Shown here one piece after another: positions 9,028-17,301 of a DNA stretch of 64,000 nt (position 1 is its first letter; each line of letters opens with the position of its first letter). The notes below the pieces were generated by a model that was not told where the DNA came from, made no database searches, and saw only the letters and a program-made list of their open reading frames with translations. The stretch is from DASYPQ01 sp036006425 (lineage in GTDB: Bacteria; Planctomycetota; UBA1135; GCA-002686595): the NCBI GenBank assembly GCA_036006425.1, contig DASYPQ010000003.1, forward strand, positions 186,001 through 250,000. The letters are read 5' to 3'. The position numbers and the translations under genes are program-made.

Positions 9028-12000
9028 ATGACCTCCCAGAGAAGTTCCGTCCCCGCGGTCCTCGCGCTCGTCTTCGTCGCTTCGTGCACACCGCTGCGCG
9101 GCCGCGAATCGAAACCGGCTCCGACGAGTCCGTCCAAGGGGCCCGAGATCCATGGCGAGATCCAGGTCCACGCCGGCGGGATGGCGGCGGCCTCCGGGAC
9201 GCAGGCGCGCGATCTCTCCGCGGACTTCGAAGCCCCACCCGGGCTCGCGGTCACGCTGTTCGCCGAGTCGCCGCAGGTCTTCAATCCGACCGCGATGGAC
9301 GTCGACGCGCGCGGCCGCGTCTGGGTGACCGAGGCGGTGAACTACCGGCAGTGGAACGGGCGCAACCCCGGGCTCCACCGACCCGAAGGCGACCGCGTCG
9401 TCATCCTCGAGGACAAGGACGGCGACGGCACGTGCGACGTGTCCAAGGTGTTCGTGCAGGACAAGGATCTCGTCGCGCCTCTCGGGATCGCGGTGATCGG
9501 CGACGCGAAGAACCCGAAGTCGAAGAAGGTCGTCGTCTCGTGCTCGCCGTCGATCTTCGTCTACACCGACGAGAACGGCGACGACGTGCCGGACAAGAAG
9601 GAGGTGTTCCTGACCGGATTCGGCGGCCACGATCACGACCACGGCGTGCACTCGGTCGTCGTGGGACCCGACGGCCGCTGGTACTTCGCGGTCGGGAATG
9701 CCGGGCCGCACGTCGTGATGGACAAGGGCGGATGGACGCTGCGCTCGGGGTCGATCTACCGCGGCGGAGGCGAGAGCGAGGCGGACAACCATCCGTCGCT
9801 CGTCTCGGACGGCGGCAAGGTGTGGACCGGCGGGCTCATCCTGCGCTGCGAACCCGACGGGACGGACCTCACCGTGATGGCGCACAACTTCCGCAACGAG
9901 TACGAGGTCGCGCTCGACTCGTTCGGGAACATGTTCACGGCGGACAACGACGACGACGGCAACCAGTGCTGCCGCACGACGTGGGTCATGGAGGGCGGGA
10001 ACTACGGGTACTTCTCCGCCGACGGGTCGCGCGAGTGGCAAGCCGACCGCCGTCCGGGGCAGGACGTCTGGACGGCGCACTGGCACCAGGACGATCCGGG
10101 CGTGTGCCCGGCGGGAACGCGCAACGGCGCCGGAGGACCGACGGGCGTCTGCGTGTACGAAGGCGACCTGCTCGGTCCGCAGTGGGCGGGCGTCGTGCTC
10201 GACTGCGACGCCGGCGCGAACTGCGTGTACGCGCACACGCCGGTCGCGAAGGGCGCCGGGTACGAGATGAAGCCGGGGACGCTCCTGCGCTCGAAACCGA
10301 AGGCGGCGGACGATCCGAACGCGCGCTGGTTCCGGCCGAGCGACGTGTGCGTCGAGACGGACGGGTCCGTTCTCGTCGCGGACTGGTGGGACCCGGGCGT
10401 CGGTGGGCACCTCGCGGGCGACAAGGAGGCGTACGGGCGAATCCTGCGGATCGCGCCGACGGGCAGCAAGCTGCACCCGCCGAAGATCAACCTCTCGACG
10501 GTCGACGGCGCCATCGAGGCCCTGAAGAACCCGTCCGTGCACACTCGAGCTCTAGGTGCCGCGGCGCTGCGGTCCAACGTCAGGATCGACGCGTCACGGC
10601 TGGAAGCCTTGCTCTCCGATCCGAGCCCTCGGATTCGCGCTCGAGCGCTTTCGCTCCTGACGGATGCGAGCGATTCGATTCGCGACCGTCTCTGGAATGC
10701 GTTCGCAGACTCGAATCCGGATGTGCGAATCGCCGCGCTGCGAGTCGAGCGCTTGGTCGCGACGCGAGGGCTGCGGACGCACGATTCGACCAAGCTGCAC
10801 GATTCGGGTGCCTACTCGCGACTTCTCAACGATCCCTCCCCCGGCGTGCGACGCGAGATCCTGATCAGCAGTCGGGACCCCGAGCTGAAGGGCGTCGCCA
10901 ACAACATGAGGAGTCCCCTCGGACAGATTCCCGTGGATCGGTTGGTCGCCACTTACAGTGGCTCGGACCGCTGGCTCCTCGAGGCGCTCGGGTCTGCAGT
11001 CGATTCCATTCGCTACAAGTACGGAACGCGAGAGTCCGCTGCGGCCAAGAGATCGCTCATCTCCGCCGACGAATCTCTCGAGCAGTGGTACAACGGCCTC
11101 CGCCGGGATCAACCCACGGACCCCGCTGCGTGGTCTCCAGCGTTCGCGGACATCGCCTGGAGGCTCCATCCGCCCGTGGCTCTCGCGAACCTGGTTTCGC
11201 GGGCCAACCTCGCCACTCTCCCGAGTCCCACACGGCGACAGTCTGTCGAAGCGATCGCCTTCATGAAGGAGAAGGAGGCCGGCGAGGCGATGCTGAACCT
11301 CGCGCTCGCCGGACCCGACGACACGCGTGCGCTCGCGGCGTGGTGGATCGAGCACAACGACCTCGACCCGTGGCGCGAGTACCACCTCAAGGATCAGCTC
11401 GGAACCACGGGCCTCGCCGACGCGGAGATGCGCTGGTCGAGCGGGATCCTCACGTCGGGCTCCGCCGAGGTCGACGTCGACGTCTCGGGAGCGAAGACGG
11501 TGTGGCTCGTCGTCACGGACGGCAAGCTCGGGAACGGCTGTGATTGGGCGGATTGGATCGAGCCCGCGTTCTCCGGCGCGAACGGCGACGTGCGGCTCAC
11601 GAGCCTCGCCTGGACGAGCGCGCAGGCGGGCTGGGGCGAGACGCGCGTGAACTTGAACGCGAACGGCGGGCCCTTGATGTTCGGCGGAGCGGTGATGCCC
11701 GACGGCATCGGCACGCACGCGCGCTCCGAGATCGTCTACCGCGTCCCGGACGGCGCCGCGCGCTTCCACGCGCTCGCGGCGCTCGACGACGGCGGCACGG
11801 GACAGACGGCCTGCCATCCCGACGTCGAGTTCCAGGTGTGGACGGACAAGCGCCGCGATCCGGAGCGCTGGAAAGCGCTCGAGAAGTCGCTCGTCGACGC
11901 CTCCGCGAAGGCCGAGGACGTCGACGCCTCCGCGAAGACGATGTCCGCGGACCGCGACGGCGGACTCGCTCTCATCCATCTCGCATCGACGAAACAGCTC

Positions 12001-13146
12001 TCCCCCGCCGCGACCGACTCCGTCGCGCGCTACATCTTCGCCAACCCCGACCTCTCCGTGCGCGCGCTCGCGAGCGAGCATTTCGCGCGCGCGGGAGCGG
12101 CGACGCCCCTTCCGCCCGTCGACGAGATCGTGAAGCTCCCCGGCAGCGCCTCGCGGGGCGCGAAGATCTTCTTCGGCGACGCGGCGCGCTGCTCGACCTG
12201 CCACGCGTTCTACGGCAAGGGCGGCGACATCGGGCCCGACCTCTCGGCGATCACGGCGAAGTACGCGAAGCCGCAGATCCTCGACTCGATCCTGAATCCG
12301 AGCGCGGCGATCGCATTCGGCTACGACACGTTCCTCGTCGAGACGAAGGACGGCCTCCTCGAGAACGGATTCATCCTCTCCGAGGGCGATCAGGTAGTGC
12401 TCCGCGACACGAGCGGCAAGCGCCACGTGATCCCTGCGTCCGAGATCGTGTCGAAGACGAAGCAGAAGGTGTCGACGATGCCGGACAACGTGGCGATGGG
12501 CCTTGCGACGCAGGACATCGCGGACGTGCTCGCGCTCCTCACTTCGAATCCCCGCGCGGCGGGGAAGAACCTCGAGAAGCGCGCGCTCTTCGACGGCAAG
12601 GACCTCGCGGGCTGGACGTTCTTCCTCGAGGATCCGAACGCGAAGATGGAGGACGTGTGGTCGGTGAAGGACGGCGTCCTGCGCTGCAAGGGCCGGCCGA
12701 TCGGCTACCTGCGGACGACCGAGGACTTCACGAGCTTCGTGCTGACCGTCGACTGGCGGTTCGATCCCGCGCAGGGTGCCGGCAACTCGGGCGTGCTGCT
12801 CCGGATGACGGGCGCGGACAAGGTGTGGCCCCGCAGTGTCGAGGCGCAGCTCAACAGCGGCGACGCGGGCGACATCTGGAACATCGACGCGGTGCCGGCG
12901 CAGGTCGACCCCGCGCGCACGCAAGGGCGCCGGACGGTGAAGCTCGCGCCCTCGTCCGAAAAGCCGCTCGGGGAATGGAACCGCTACGTGATCACGCTCG
13001 ACGGCGGCGAGCTCACGCTCGAAGTGAACGGCGTGAAGCAGAACGAGGCGCAGTGGGTCGAGGAGATCCCGGGCAAGATCTGCCTGCAGTCGGAAGGCGC
13101 CGCGATCGAGTTCCGCAAGGTCGAGATCGTCCCGATCGAGCGCTAG
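9028..13146 (+). CDS. PVC-type multidomain lipoprotein: dehydrogenase propeller, HEAT, NPCBM-like, cytochrome c and DUF1080
   Basis: This 1372-residue protein starts at ATG 9028 with a lipoprotein signal (VASC, Cys20). Residues 45-495 form the membrane-bound dehydrogenase propeller typical of planctomycetes and verrucomicrobia (TIGR02604 type), related to sorbosone/glucose dehydrogenases. HEAT repeats follow to about residue 625. An NPCBM-like beta-sandwich lies around 808-930. A haem c site CSTCH (1055-1059) sits in a TIGR02603-type region with GPDLSAI and ILNPS. A DUF1080 (3-keto-disaccharide hydrolase type) domain begins at FDGKDLAGW, residue 1188. The combination suggests oxidation of a sugar and cleavage of the keto-sugar at the cell surface, with electrons passing to the haem (inference). 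The internal segment 10540-11265 has a different codon style. Confidence 0.92.
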   Translation: MTSQRSSVPAVLALVFVASCTPLRGRESKPAPTSPSKGPEIHGEIQVHAGGMAAASGTQARDLSADFEAPPGLAVTLFAESPQVFNPTAMDVDARGRVWVTEAVNYRQWNGRNPGLHRPEGDRVVILEDKDGDGTCDVSKVFVQDKDLVAPLGIAVIGDAKNPKSKKVVVSCSPSIFVYTDENGDDVPDKKEVFLTGFGGHDHDHGVHSVVVGPDGRWYFAVGNAGPHVVMDKGGWTLRSGSIYRGGGESEADNHPSLVSDGGKVWTGGLILRCEPDGTDLTVMAHNFRNEYEVALDSFGNMFTADNDDDGNQCCRTTWVMEGGNYGYFSADGSREWQADRRPGQDVWTAHWHQDDPGVCPAGTRNGAGGPTGVCVYEGDLLGPQWAGVVLDCDAGANCVYAHTPVAKGAGYEMKPGTLLRSKPKAADDPNARWFRPSDVCVETDGSVLVADWWDPGVGGHLAGDKEAYGRILRIAPTGSKLHPPKINLSTVDGAIEALKNPSVHTRALGAAALRSNVRIDASRLEALLSDPSPRIRARALSLLTDASDSIRDRLWNAFADSNPDVRIAALRVERLVATRGLRTHDSTKLHDSGAYSRLLNDPSPGVRREILISSRDPELKGVANNMRSPLGQIPVDRLVATYSGSDRWLLEALGSAVDSIRYKYGTRESAAAKRSLISADESLEQWYNGLRRDQPTDPAAWSPAFADIAWRLHPPVALANLVSRANLATLPSPTRRQSVEAIAFMKEKEAGEAMLNLALAGPDDTRALAAWWIEHNDLDPWREYHLKDQLGTTGLADAEMRWSSGILTSGSAEVDVDVSGAKTVWLVVTDGKLGNGCDWADWIEPAFSGANGDVRLTSLAWTSAQAGWGETRVNLNANGGPLMFGGAVMPDGIGTHARSEIVYRVPDGAARFHALAALDDGGTGQTACHPDVEFQVWTDKRRDPERWKALEKSLVDASAKAEDVDASAKTMSADRDGGLALIHLASTKQLSPAATDSVARYIFANPDLSVRALASEHFARAGAATPLPPVDEIVKLPGSASRGAKIFFGDAARCSTCHAFYGKGGDIGPDLSAITAKYAKPQILDSILNPSAAIAFGYDTFLVETKDGLLENGFILSEGDQVVLRDTSGKRHVIPASEIVSKTKQKVSTMPDNVAMGLATQDIADVLALLTSNPRAAGKNLEKRALFDGKDLAGWTFFLEDPNAKMEDVWSVKDGVLRCKGRPIGYLRTTEDFTSFVLTVDWRFDPAQGAGNSGVLLRMTGADKVWPRSVEAQLNSGDAGDIWNIDAVPAQVDPARTQGRRTVKLAPSSEKPLGEWNRYVITLDGGELTLEVNGVKQNEAQWVEEIPGKICLQSEGAAIEFRKVEIVPIER

Positions 13147-13195
13147 TCGAAGAGCGGCGAGCGCGCGAGCGTCGACAGCTCGAAGCCAGCCGCCC

Positions 13196-14569
13196 TCAGA
13201 TCGGCGGCAGCATCTCCCGCGCGCGCTGCGGGTCGCGCGGCAGGTCGAGGCCGGTGATCGCGCGGAGAGCCATCCACGCGGCCTGGGCGACACTCCCGTC
13301 GGGATCCTGCAGGAGCCCCGCGAGCGCGTCACAAGCCGAGCTGGAGCCGAGGGCCTGGAGCACGTCGCACGCCAGGCGACGCAGTTCCGGCCGGGAATCC
13401 GAGAGCACTTGGACGACGTCACCCGCGAGCTCGGCCGTCTTCGTGCGGCGATCCGAGTAGGAGCGCAGGGCCGCGACGACCCGCTGAGGATCGTGCGACG
13501 CGAGATCGAGGAGCAGCGAGGGTCGGCTCTCGGCGTGCCAGCGAACTTCCTCGGAATGCCAGGCTCGCCAGGTCGATGCGTCCGCGGGCAGGCCGAGCCC
13601 GGAAACGCGTCTCAGCGCGATCAGCGCCGCCTCGCGCACGCCGGAGTTCTCGTCCTCGAGCCGGTCGATCAGCGTCGGAACGCAGCTCCCGTCGTCGAGC
13701 ACGCCGATCGCACGCACGAGCGAGCGCGCGTATTCCGGCGGCGCGGACGGAAGCTCGGAGACCATCCAGGATGCGAACTCCCGGTCCAAGGACGCGTCCA
13801 GCGAACGGCCGCAGCCGGCGACGAGTGCCACGGACAGGGCGCGGAGCTGCGGACCCGCCGATGCCGCGGCGTGCAAGACGGCCAGGGCTCGCGGATCCTT
13901 CATGGAGGCCAAGGCCTCGAGCAACGGTCGCGCCGCACCCGGTTCGACGCGGTGGAAGAGCTTGGCCAGAGTCGACCAGGCGCGCCGGTCGCGACGCAGG
14001 ATCGATGCACACGCGGAACGCTCTGCGTTCCGAGCATCCTCGCCGAACGCCTTCTCCTCGCCCGCGCCGTGCGGCGCGAGATCGATCATGCGGTCGAGAT
14101 CGGCGGCGCTTCCGATCATTCCGAGAAGGTGGATCGCCGCGAGCCGCGTGCCCGCGTCCTTGCCGTTTGCAGCGAGTCGCGACTCGAGAGCCGCTCGCAC
14201 GCGCGCGACCGGCTGCTGCGACAACGCGGTGAGCAGGAGCTCGCGCTGCGGCTCGCTCAGGATCTGGGGCCGGTCATCCGGTCCGACCTCCGGAACGCGA
14301 CGGCGGGCGAGGATGTCGATTCCGGCGTCGAGGGCGGTCGGTCCGGCGCCGACGATCCGCTCCACGAGCTTCGCGTTCGAAGCCTCGTCGGCACCGCGCG
14401 ACTCGCGCAGCGCCCGCGCGATCAGGAGGTGCTCGGACGACTTCGCCCAGCTCCACGGCGCGAGGCCCGGCCGGCCGTCCTCTCCCCCGCGCGCGCGGGC
14501 CGCGGGGGCGAGGACGAGCGCCGCGACGACAAGCGCGGCGTAGCGATGCTTCTGCCGGACAGGGTTCAT
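13196..14569 (-). CDS. Secreted HEAT-repeat protein
   Basis: This 457-residue protein has a signal peptide of about 26 residues (VVAALVLAPAARA). It is followed by a solenoid of alpha-helical HEAT/PBS-type repeats, for example DDGSCVPTLIDRLEDENSGV, RLACDVLQALGS and DGSVAQAAWMALRAITGLD. No enzyme motif is present. It stands immediately upstream of nothing on its strand: its stop faces the PVC lipoprotein, and its start is 22 nt from the stop of the pseudopilin-like gene. It is thus probably the last gene of the pseudopilin operon. Its codon usage is the A/T3-richer style of that operon. A scaffolding role is inferred. Confidence 0.85.
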   Translation of the reverse strand: MNPVRQKHRYAALVVAALVLAPAARARGGEDGRPGLAPWSWAKSSEHLLIARALRESRGADEASNAKLVERIVGAGPTALDAGIDILARRRVPEVGPDDRPQILSEPQRELLLTALSQQPVARVRAALESRLAANGKDAGTRLAAIHLLGMIGSAADLDRMIDLAPHGAGEEKAFGEDARNAERSACASILRRDRRAWSTLAKLFHRVEPGAARPLLEALASMKDPRALAVLHAAASAGPQLRALSVALVAGCGRSLDASLDREFASWMVSELPSAPPEYARSLVRAIGVLDDGSCVPTLIDRLEDENSGVREAALIALRRVSGLGLPADASTWRAWHSEEVRWHAESRPSLLLDLASHDPQRVVAALRSYSDRRTKTAELAGDVVQVLSDSRPELRRLACDVLQALGSSSACDALAGLLQDPDGSVAQAAWMALRAITGLDLPRDPQRAREMLPPI

Positions 14570-14591
14570 CGAGGGATCCTGGTCGCCTCGA

Positions 14592-15842
14592 TCACGGCTG
14601 GTAGCGCAGCTCGCGCCAGCAGAGCGTCTCGTACGTCGGGATGCCGTTCGCCGTGGCGTTCAGCAGTGCCTCGTCGAAGTGGAAGCGCGCATTGCTGTGG
14701 ATGTCCAGGCTTCGAGCGAGGAGCGATCCGTACATCTGGAAGTTGCTGTTCAGCGTCACCCGCGCATTCGGGGCGAAGATGGTGCCGTAGACCGCCGTGT
14801 TCGACAGGAAGTCGACCTGGTCGATCTGGACGTTCACTTCGGGGTTGATGACGTTGTCGCTGAGCAGATTGATCCGGATATCCAGCGGCGCGTAGGAGGT
14901 CGAGGCCATGACCGCGTTCTGGTCGAGCACGTAGTTGTCGATGACGTAGAACGTCACCGGGCCGCCGGTCGCATCGACCGTGATGGCCGAGTTCGACCGC
15001 AACTCAAGATTCGAGCACACGATGTTGGCCGGACCGTTGATGGTCAGCGTCTTCGACGAGTTGATCGTCAAGTTCGTGAAGTTGTAGTTGCCCGTCGGGA
15101 ACGTCGTGTTCGAGCTGATCGTCCGGTTTCCGAGGGGCGCGTAGCTCGGCACGTTGATCGCCGGGAAGTCGACCTGCTGGCTCGCCGGAGTCGTCGAGCC
15201 CGTGATCTGGGCGTTCCCGAGGACGGTCGTCGCGTGGCTCGGCCCGGCGATCGCGTCTCCCCAGACCTGGGCGTTCTGATCGAGGCCGATGTCGCCGTTC
15301 GAGCCGATGTCCCCGTTGGACAAGGCGTACCGGTTCGAGCCGCCGCCATTGACCGCTTGGGCCGCGTAGGTTCCGAGCGTCGAGTTGTAGCTGTCGACGC
15401 GCGCGTTGGAATCCATGTGGAGCCACTCGCGGCCGAACGCGCCGTACTGCCAGATCGTGTTCGGCACCGCGCGCACGTCCAGCTCCTGGGTCGCGCCCCC
15501 GCGTCCGTCAGTCCCGGTCGCCACGAGTCGCGTGACGTCCGCCGTCACCGCGGTCGCCTGGACCCAGACTTGCGATCCGGCCCAGGTGATCGGGTTCGTG
15601 GGAGTGCCGACGTCCCCAGGCATGCCGCGCTGGAGCTGGTACATCGCCTGCGAGAGCCCCGCCTGGCACACGTAGCTGGCGTGGATCTCGTCCTTGCTCC
15701 CTCGTTCTTCCTTGGACGAGCCGAGGTTCATGCAGAGCAGGCCCGCGGTCATCGCGGCGAGCGCGAGCACTGCGAGGAGCATCAGGACCATCGCGACGCC
15801 TCGGCGGCGTGCGTGGATGCGGTGAGCTTGGACGATCTTCAT
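14592..15842 (-). CDS. PilX-like pilus-associated protein with a beta-helix-like passenger
   Basis: This 416-residue protein has a basic N-terminus followed by a hydrophobic helix (GVAMVLMLLAVLALAAMTAGLL) like PilX-type minor pilins. It lacks a clear GFTLLE cleavage motif. From about residue 160 the sequence turns into short Asn/Ser/Thr-rich repeats (SNGDIGSNGDIGLDQNAQVWG, NYNFTNLTINSSKTLTING). These are typical of a right-handed beta-helix or a bactofilin/polymer-forming domain. The family is commonly found next to PilV and PilW homologues, as here. It is probably exported with the pseudopilins and displayed at the pilus tip or envelope. It is the third gene of the operon starting at 17146. 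Confidence 0.75.
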   Translation of the reverse strand: MKIVQAHRIHARRRGVAMVLMLLAVLALAAMTAGLLCMNLGSSKEERGSKDEIHASYVCQAGLSQAMYQLQRGMPGDVGTPTNPITWAGSQVWVQATAVTADVTRLVATGTDGRGGATQELDVRAVPNTIWQYGAFGREWLHMDSNARVDSYNSTLGTYAAQAVNGGGSNRYALSNGDIGSNGDIGLDQNAQVWGDAIAGPSHATTVLGNAQITGSTTPASQQVDFPAINVPSYAPLGNRTISSNTTFPTGNYNFTNLTINSSKTLTINGPANIVCSNLELRSNSAITVDATGGPVTFYVIDNYVLDQNAVMASTSYAPLDIRINLLSDNVINPEVNVQIDQVDFLSNTAVYGTIFAPNARVTLNSNFQMYGSLLARSLDIHSNARFHFDEALLNATANGIPTYETLCWRELRYQP

Positions 15843-15863
15843 GTGGAACCCCCTTCGATCCGG

Positions 15864-16529
15864 TCAATTGTGAAGCACGATGGAAGTCTCGAGCGTTGTA
15901 CTCGCGACTCGATTGCCGCCGTACGGCTGCAGGACAGTCAGATGGACGCTCAAGAGATCGCCGATCCTGCGGATGTTGAAGCCGGCTTCGTCGACGACGC
16001 CGTTCCCGTTGTCGTCGATGCCGTTGCCCGCGATCTCTCCCGGCGCCAGTTCGGGAATGTTCGTGCAGAGGACCACCCTTCGAGCGTTGGCGGTCCCGAA
16101 ATCTCGCGTGAACACGAGCTGCTGCTCGTCGATGAGGCCGTCGCCATCGTCGTCCACGCCGTTGTTGAGCTCCCTCGGATCGAGCTCGAGCGAGAGGCGC
16201 GATGCAGTGCCCCACAGGACGAGCCCGGCGTTCGAGACGCCCATCGGGTGTTGGAACGTCACCGTGCTCGCGCCGAACACCGTGGTCGGATCGGGCAGGA
16301 GCAGACTGCGACCGACGGCTGTCAGCTCGGCGGCCACGGCGTCGAGCGTCCGGCGCACGCGCGATTCCGCGACCGCGCGAGCTCGCAGGACCATCGACTC
16401 GTTGGAGCTCCTCGATTGGACGAGGCCGAGCGACGTCAGGACGAGACCGAGGATCGCAACGGTCACGACGAGCTCGAGAAGGGTGAACCCGGCCGAGCGA
16501 CGAGGCGTGTAGATGCGATCGGTCGTCAT
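15864..16529 (-). CDS. Prepilin-like protein (PilW/GspJ type)
   Basis: This 221-residue protein starts at ATG 16529, which overlaps the stop of the upstream gene by one base (TGATG). It has a type III signal: basic residues, then SAG|FTLLELVVTVAILG, the prepilin-peptidase motif with Glu at +5. The globular part holds two acidic repeats, NNGVDDDGDGLIDE and GNGIDDNGNGVVDEAG. These look like calcium-binding dockerin/thrombospondin-3 loops. Length and order resemble PilW or GspJ minor pseudopilins. It is expected at the inner membrane and pilus/secretion tip. No pilus ATPase or platform gene is in the window. Confidence 0.85.
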   Translation of the reverse strand: MTTDRIYTPRRSAGFTLLELVVTVAILGLVLTSLGLVQSRSSNESMVLRARAVAESRVRRTLDAVAAELTAVGRSLLLPDPTTVFGASTVTFQHPMGVSNAGLVLWGTASRLSLELDPRELNNGVDDDGDGLIDEQQLVFTRDFGTANARRVVLCTNIPELAPGEIAGNGIDDNGNGVVDEAGFNIRRIGDLLSVHLTVLQPYGGNRVASTTLETSIVLHN

Positions 16530-17146
16530 CAGTAGTTGCCGAGCATGCTGTGAAGCTCGACCTCCGCAGGTCCTGCGGCGCCGGTCCAACGGACGCGCAC
16601 GCGGACGGGAAGGATCTTGTACGTCGTCGCGCAGTTCGTCACCGAGTCGATGACGCCGTCGCCGTTCAGGTCGCGCGGCATGCCGCACTTCGTGTCGACG
16701 ATGCTCTCGCGCAGGTTCCCCGGGAGGCCGGGCGGCGTCGGGAAGATGACTTCGCCGGGTAGACCGTCGGGGTCGTTCGCGCGCGCCGTCAGACCCGGTA
16801 CGGCGAAATTGCAGCCGGGCGCGGTGGCCGCTCCACCCGGATCGTCGTTCGGATCCCCGTTGTAGCGCCGGAAGGCTTCGGCGAAGGCCTCGGCCTGGAT
16901 CCGCTCGATGAGCTGGCGAGCGTACTGCGTGGCGCGGCCGACCTCGCGCGTGCGTTCCTGCGCGCGTTCGAGCGCCACCATCGCTTGCATGGACGCGACG
17001 AGCCCGATGACGAGCACCGTGAGCGCCACCATGACTTCGAGGAGAGTGATCCCCGAGCGTCCGCCGCAGCGGATCCCTTTTCTCGAACGTGCCTGCCTCA
17101 TGCTTGCGTTCACGATCGGTACGGGGAGGACCCCAACTGAAGGCAT
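16529..17146 (-). CDS. Prepilin-like protein (PilV/GspI type)
   Basis: This 205-residue protein carries the prepilin cleavage motif SG|ITLLEVMVALTVLVIGL, with Glu at +5, near residue 32. ATG 17146 is preferred because AGGA lies 8 nt upstream; ATG 17101 would give a more usual leader length. The globular domain contains DLNGDGVIDS, another calcium-loop-like acidic motif, and a C-terminal strand region (KILPVRVRVRWTG). It is first in the minus-strand pseudopilin operon, with the TGATG coupling to the next gene. The divergent promoter region 17147-17301 presumably drives this operon and the gene at 17302. Confidence 0.85.
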   Translation of the reverse strand: MPSVGVLPVPIVNASMRQARSRKGIRCGGRSGITLLEVMVALTVLVIGLVASMQAMVALERAQERTREVGRATQYARQLIERIQAEAFAEAFRRYNGDPNDDPGGAATAPGCNFAVPGLTARANDPDGLPGEVIFPTPPGLPGNLRESIVDTKCGMPRDLNGDGVIDSVTNCATTYKILPVRVRVRWTGAAGPAEVELHSMLGNY

Positions 17147-17301
17147 TGCGATTTCCTGCGTGCGGCGGCCGCCAGCCCGCCGAAAATGCGCGGCGATCCC
17201 GGCTCGGCCGCCGGTCGGCTTGACTCCGATCGGAGCCGTGGTAGGTACGTGTCCCGGGCGTGCCGTCCCTGCGCCACGCCGCCATCGGGAGGGAGAAAGA
17301 A

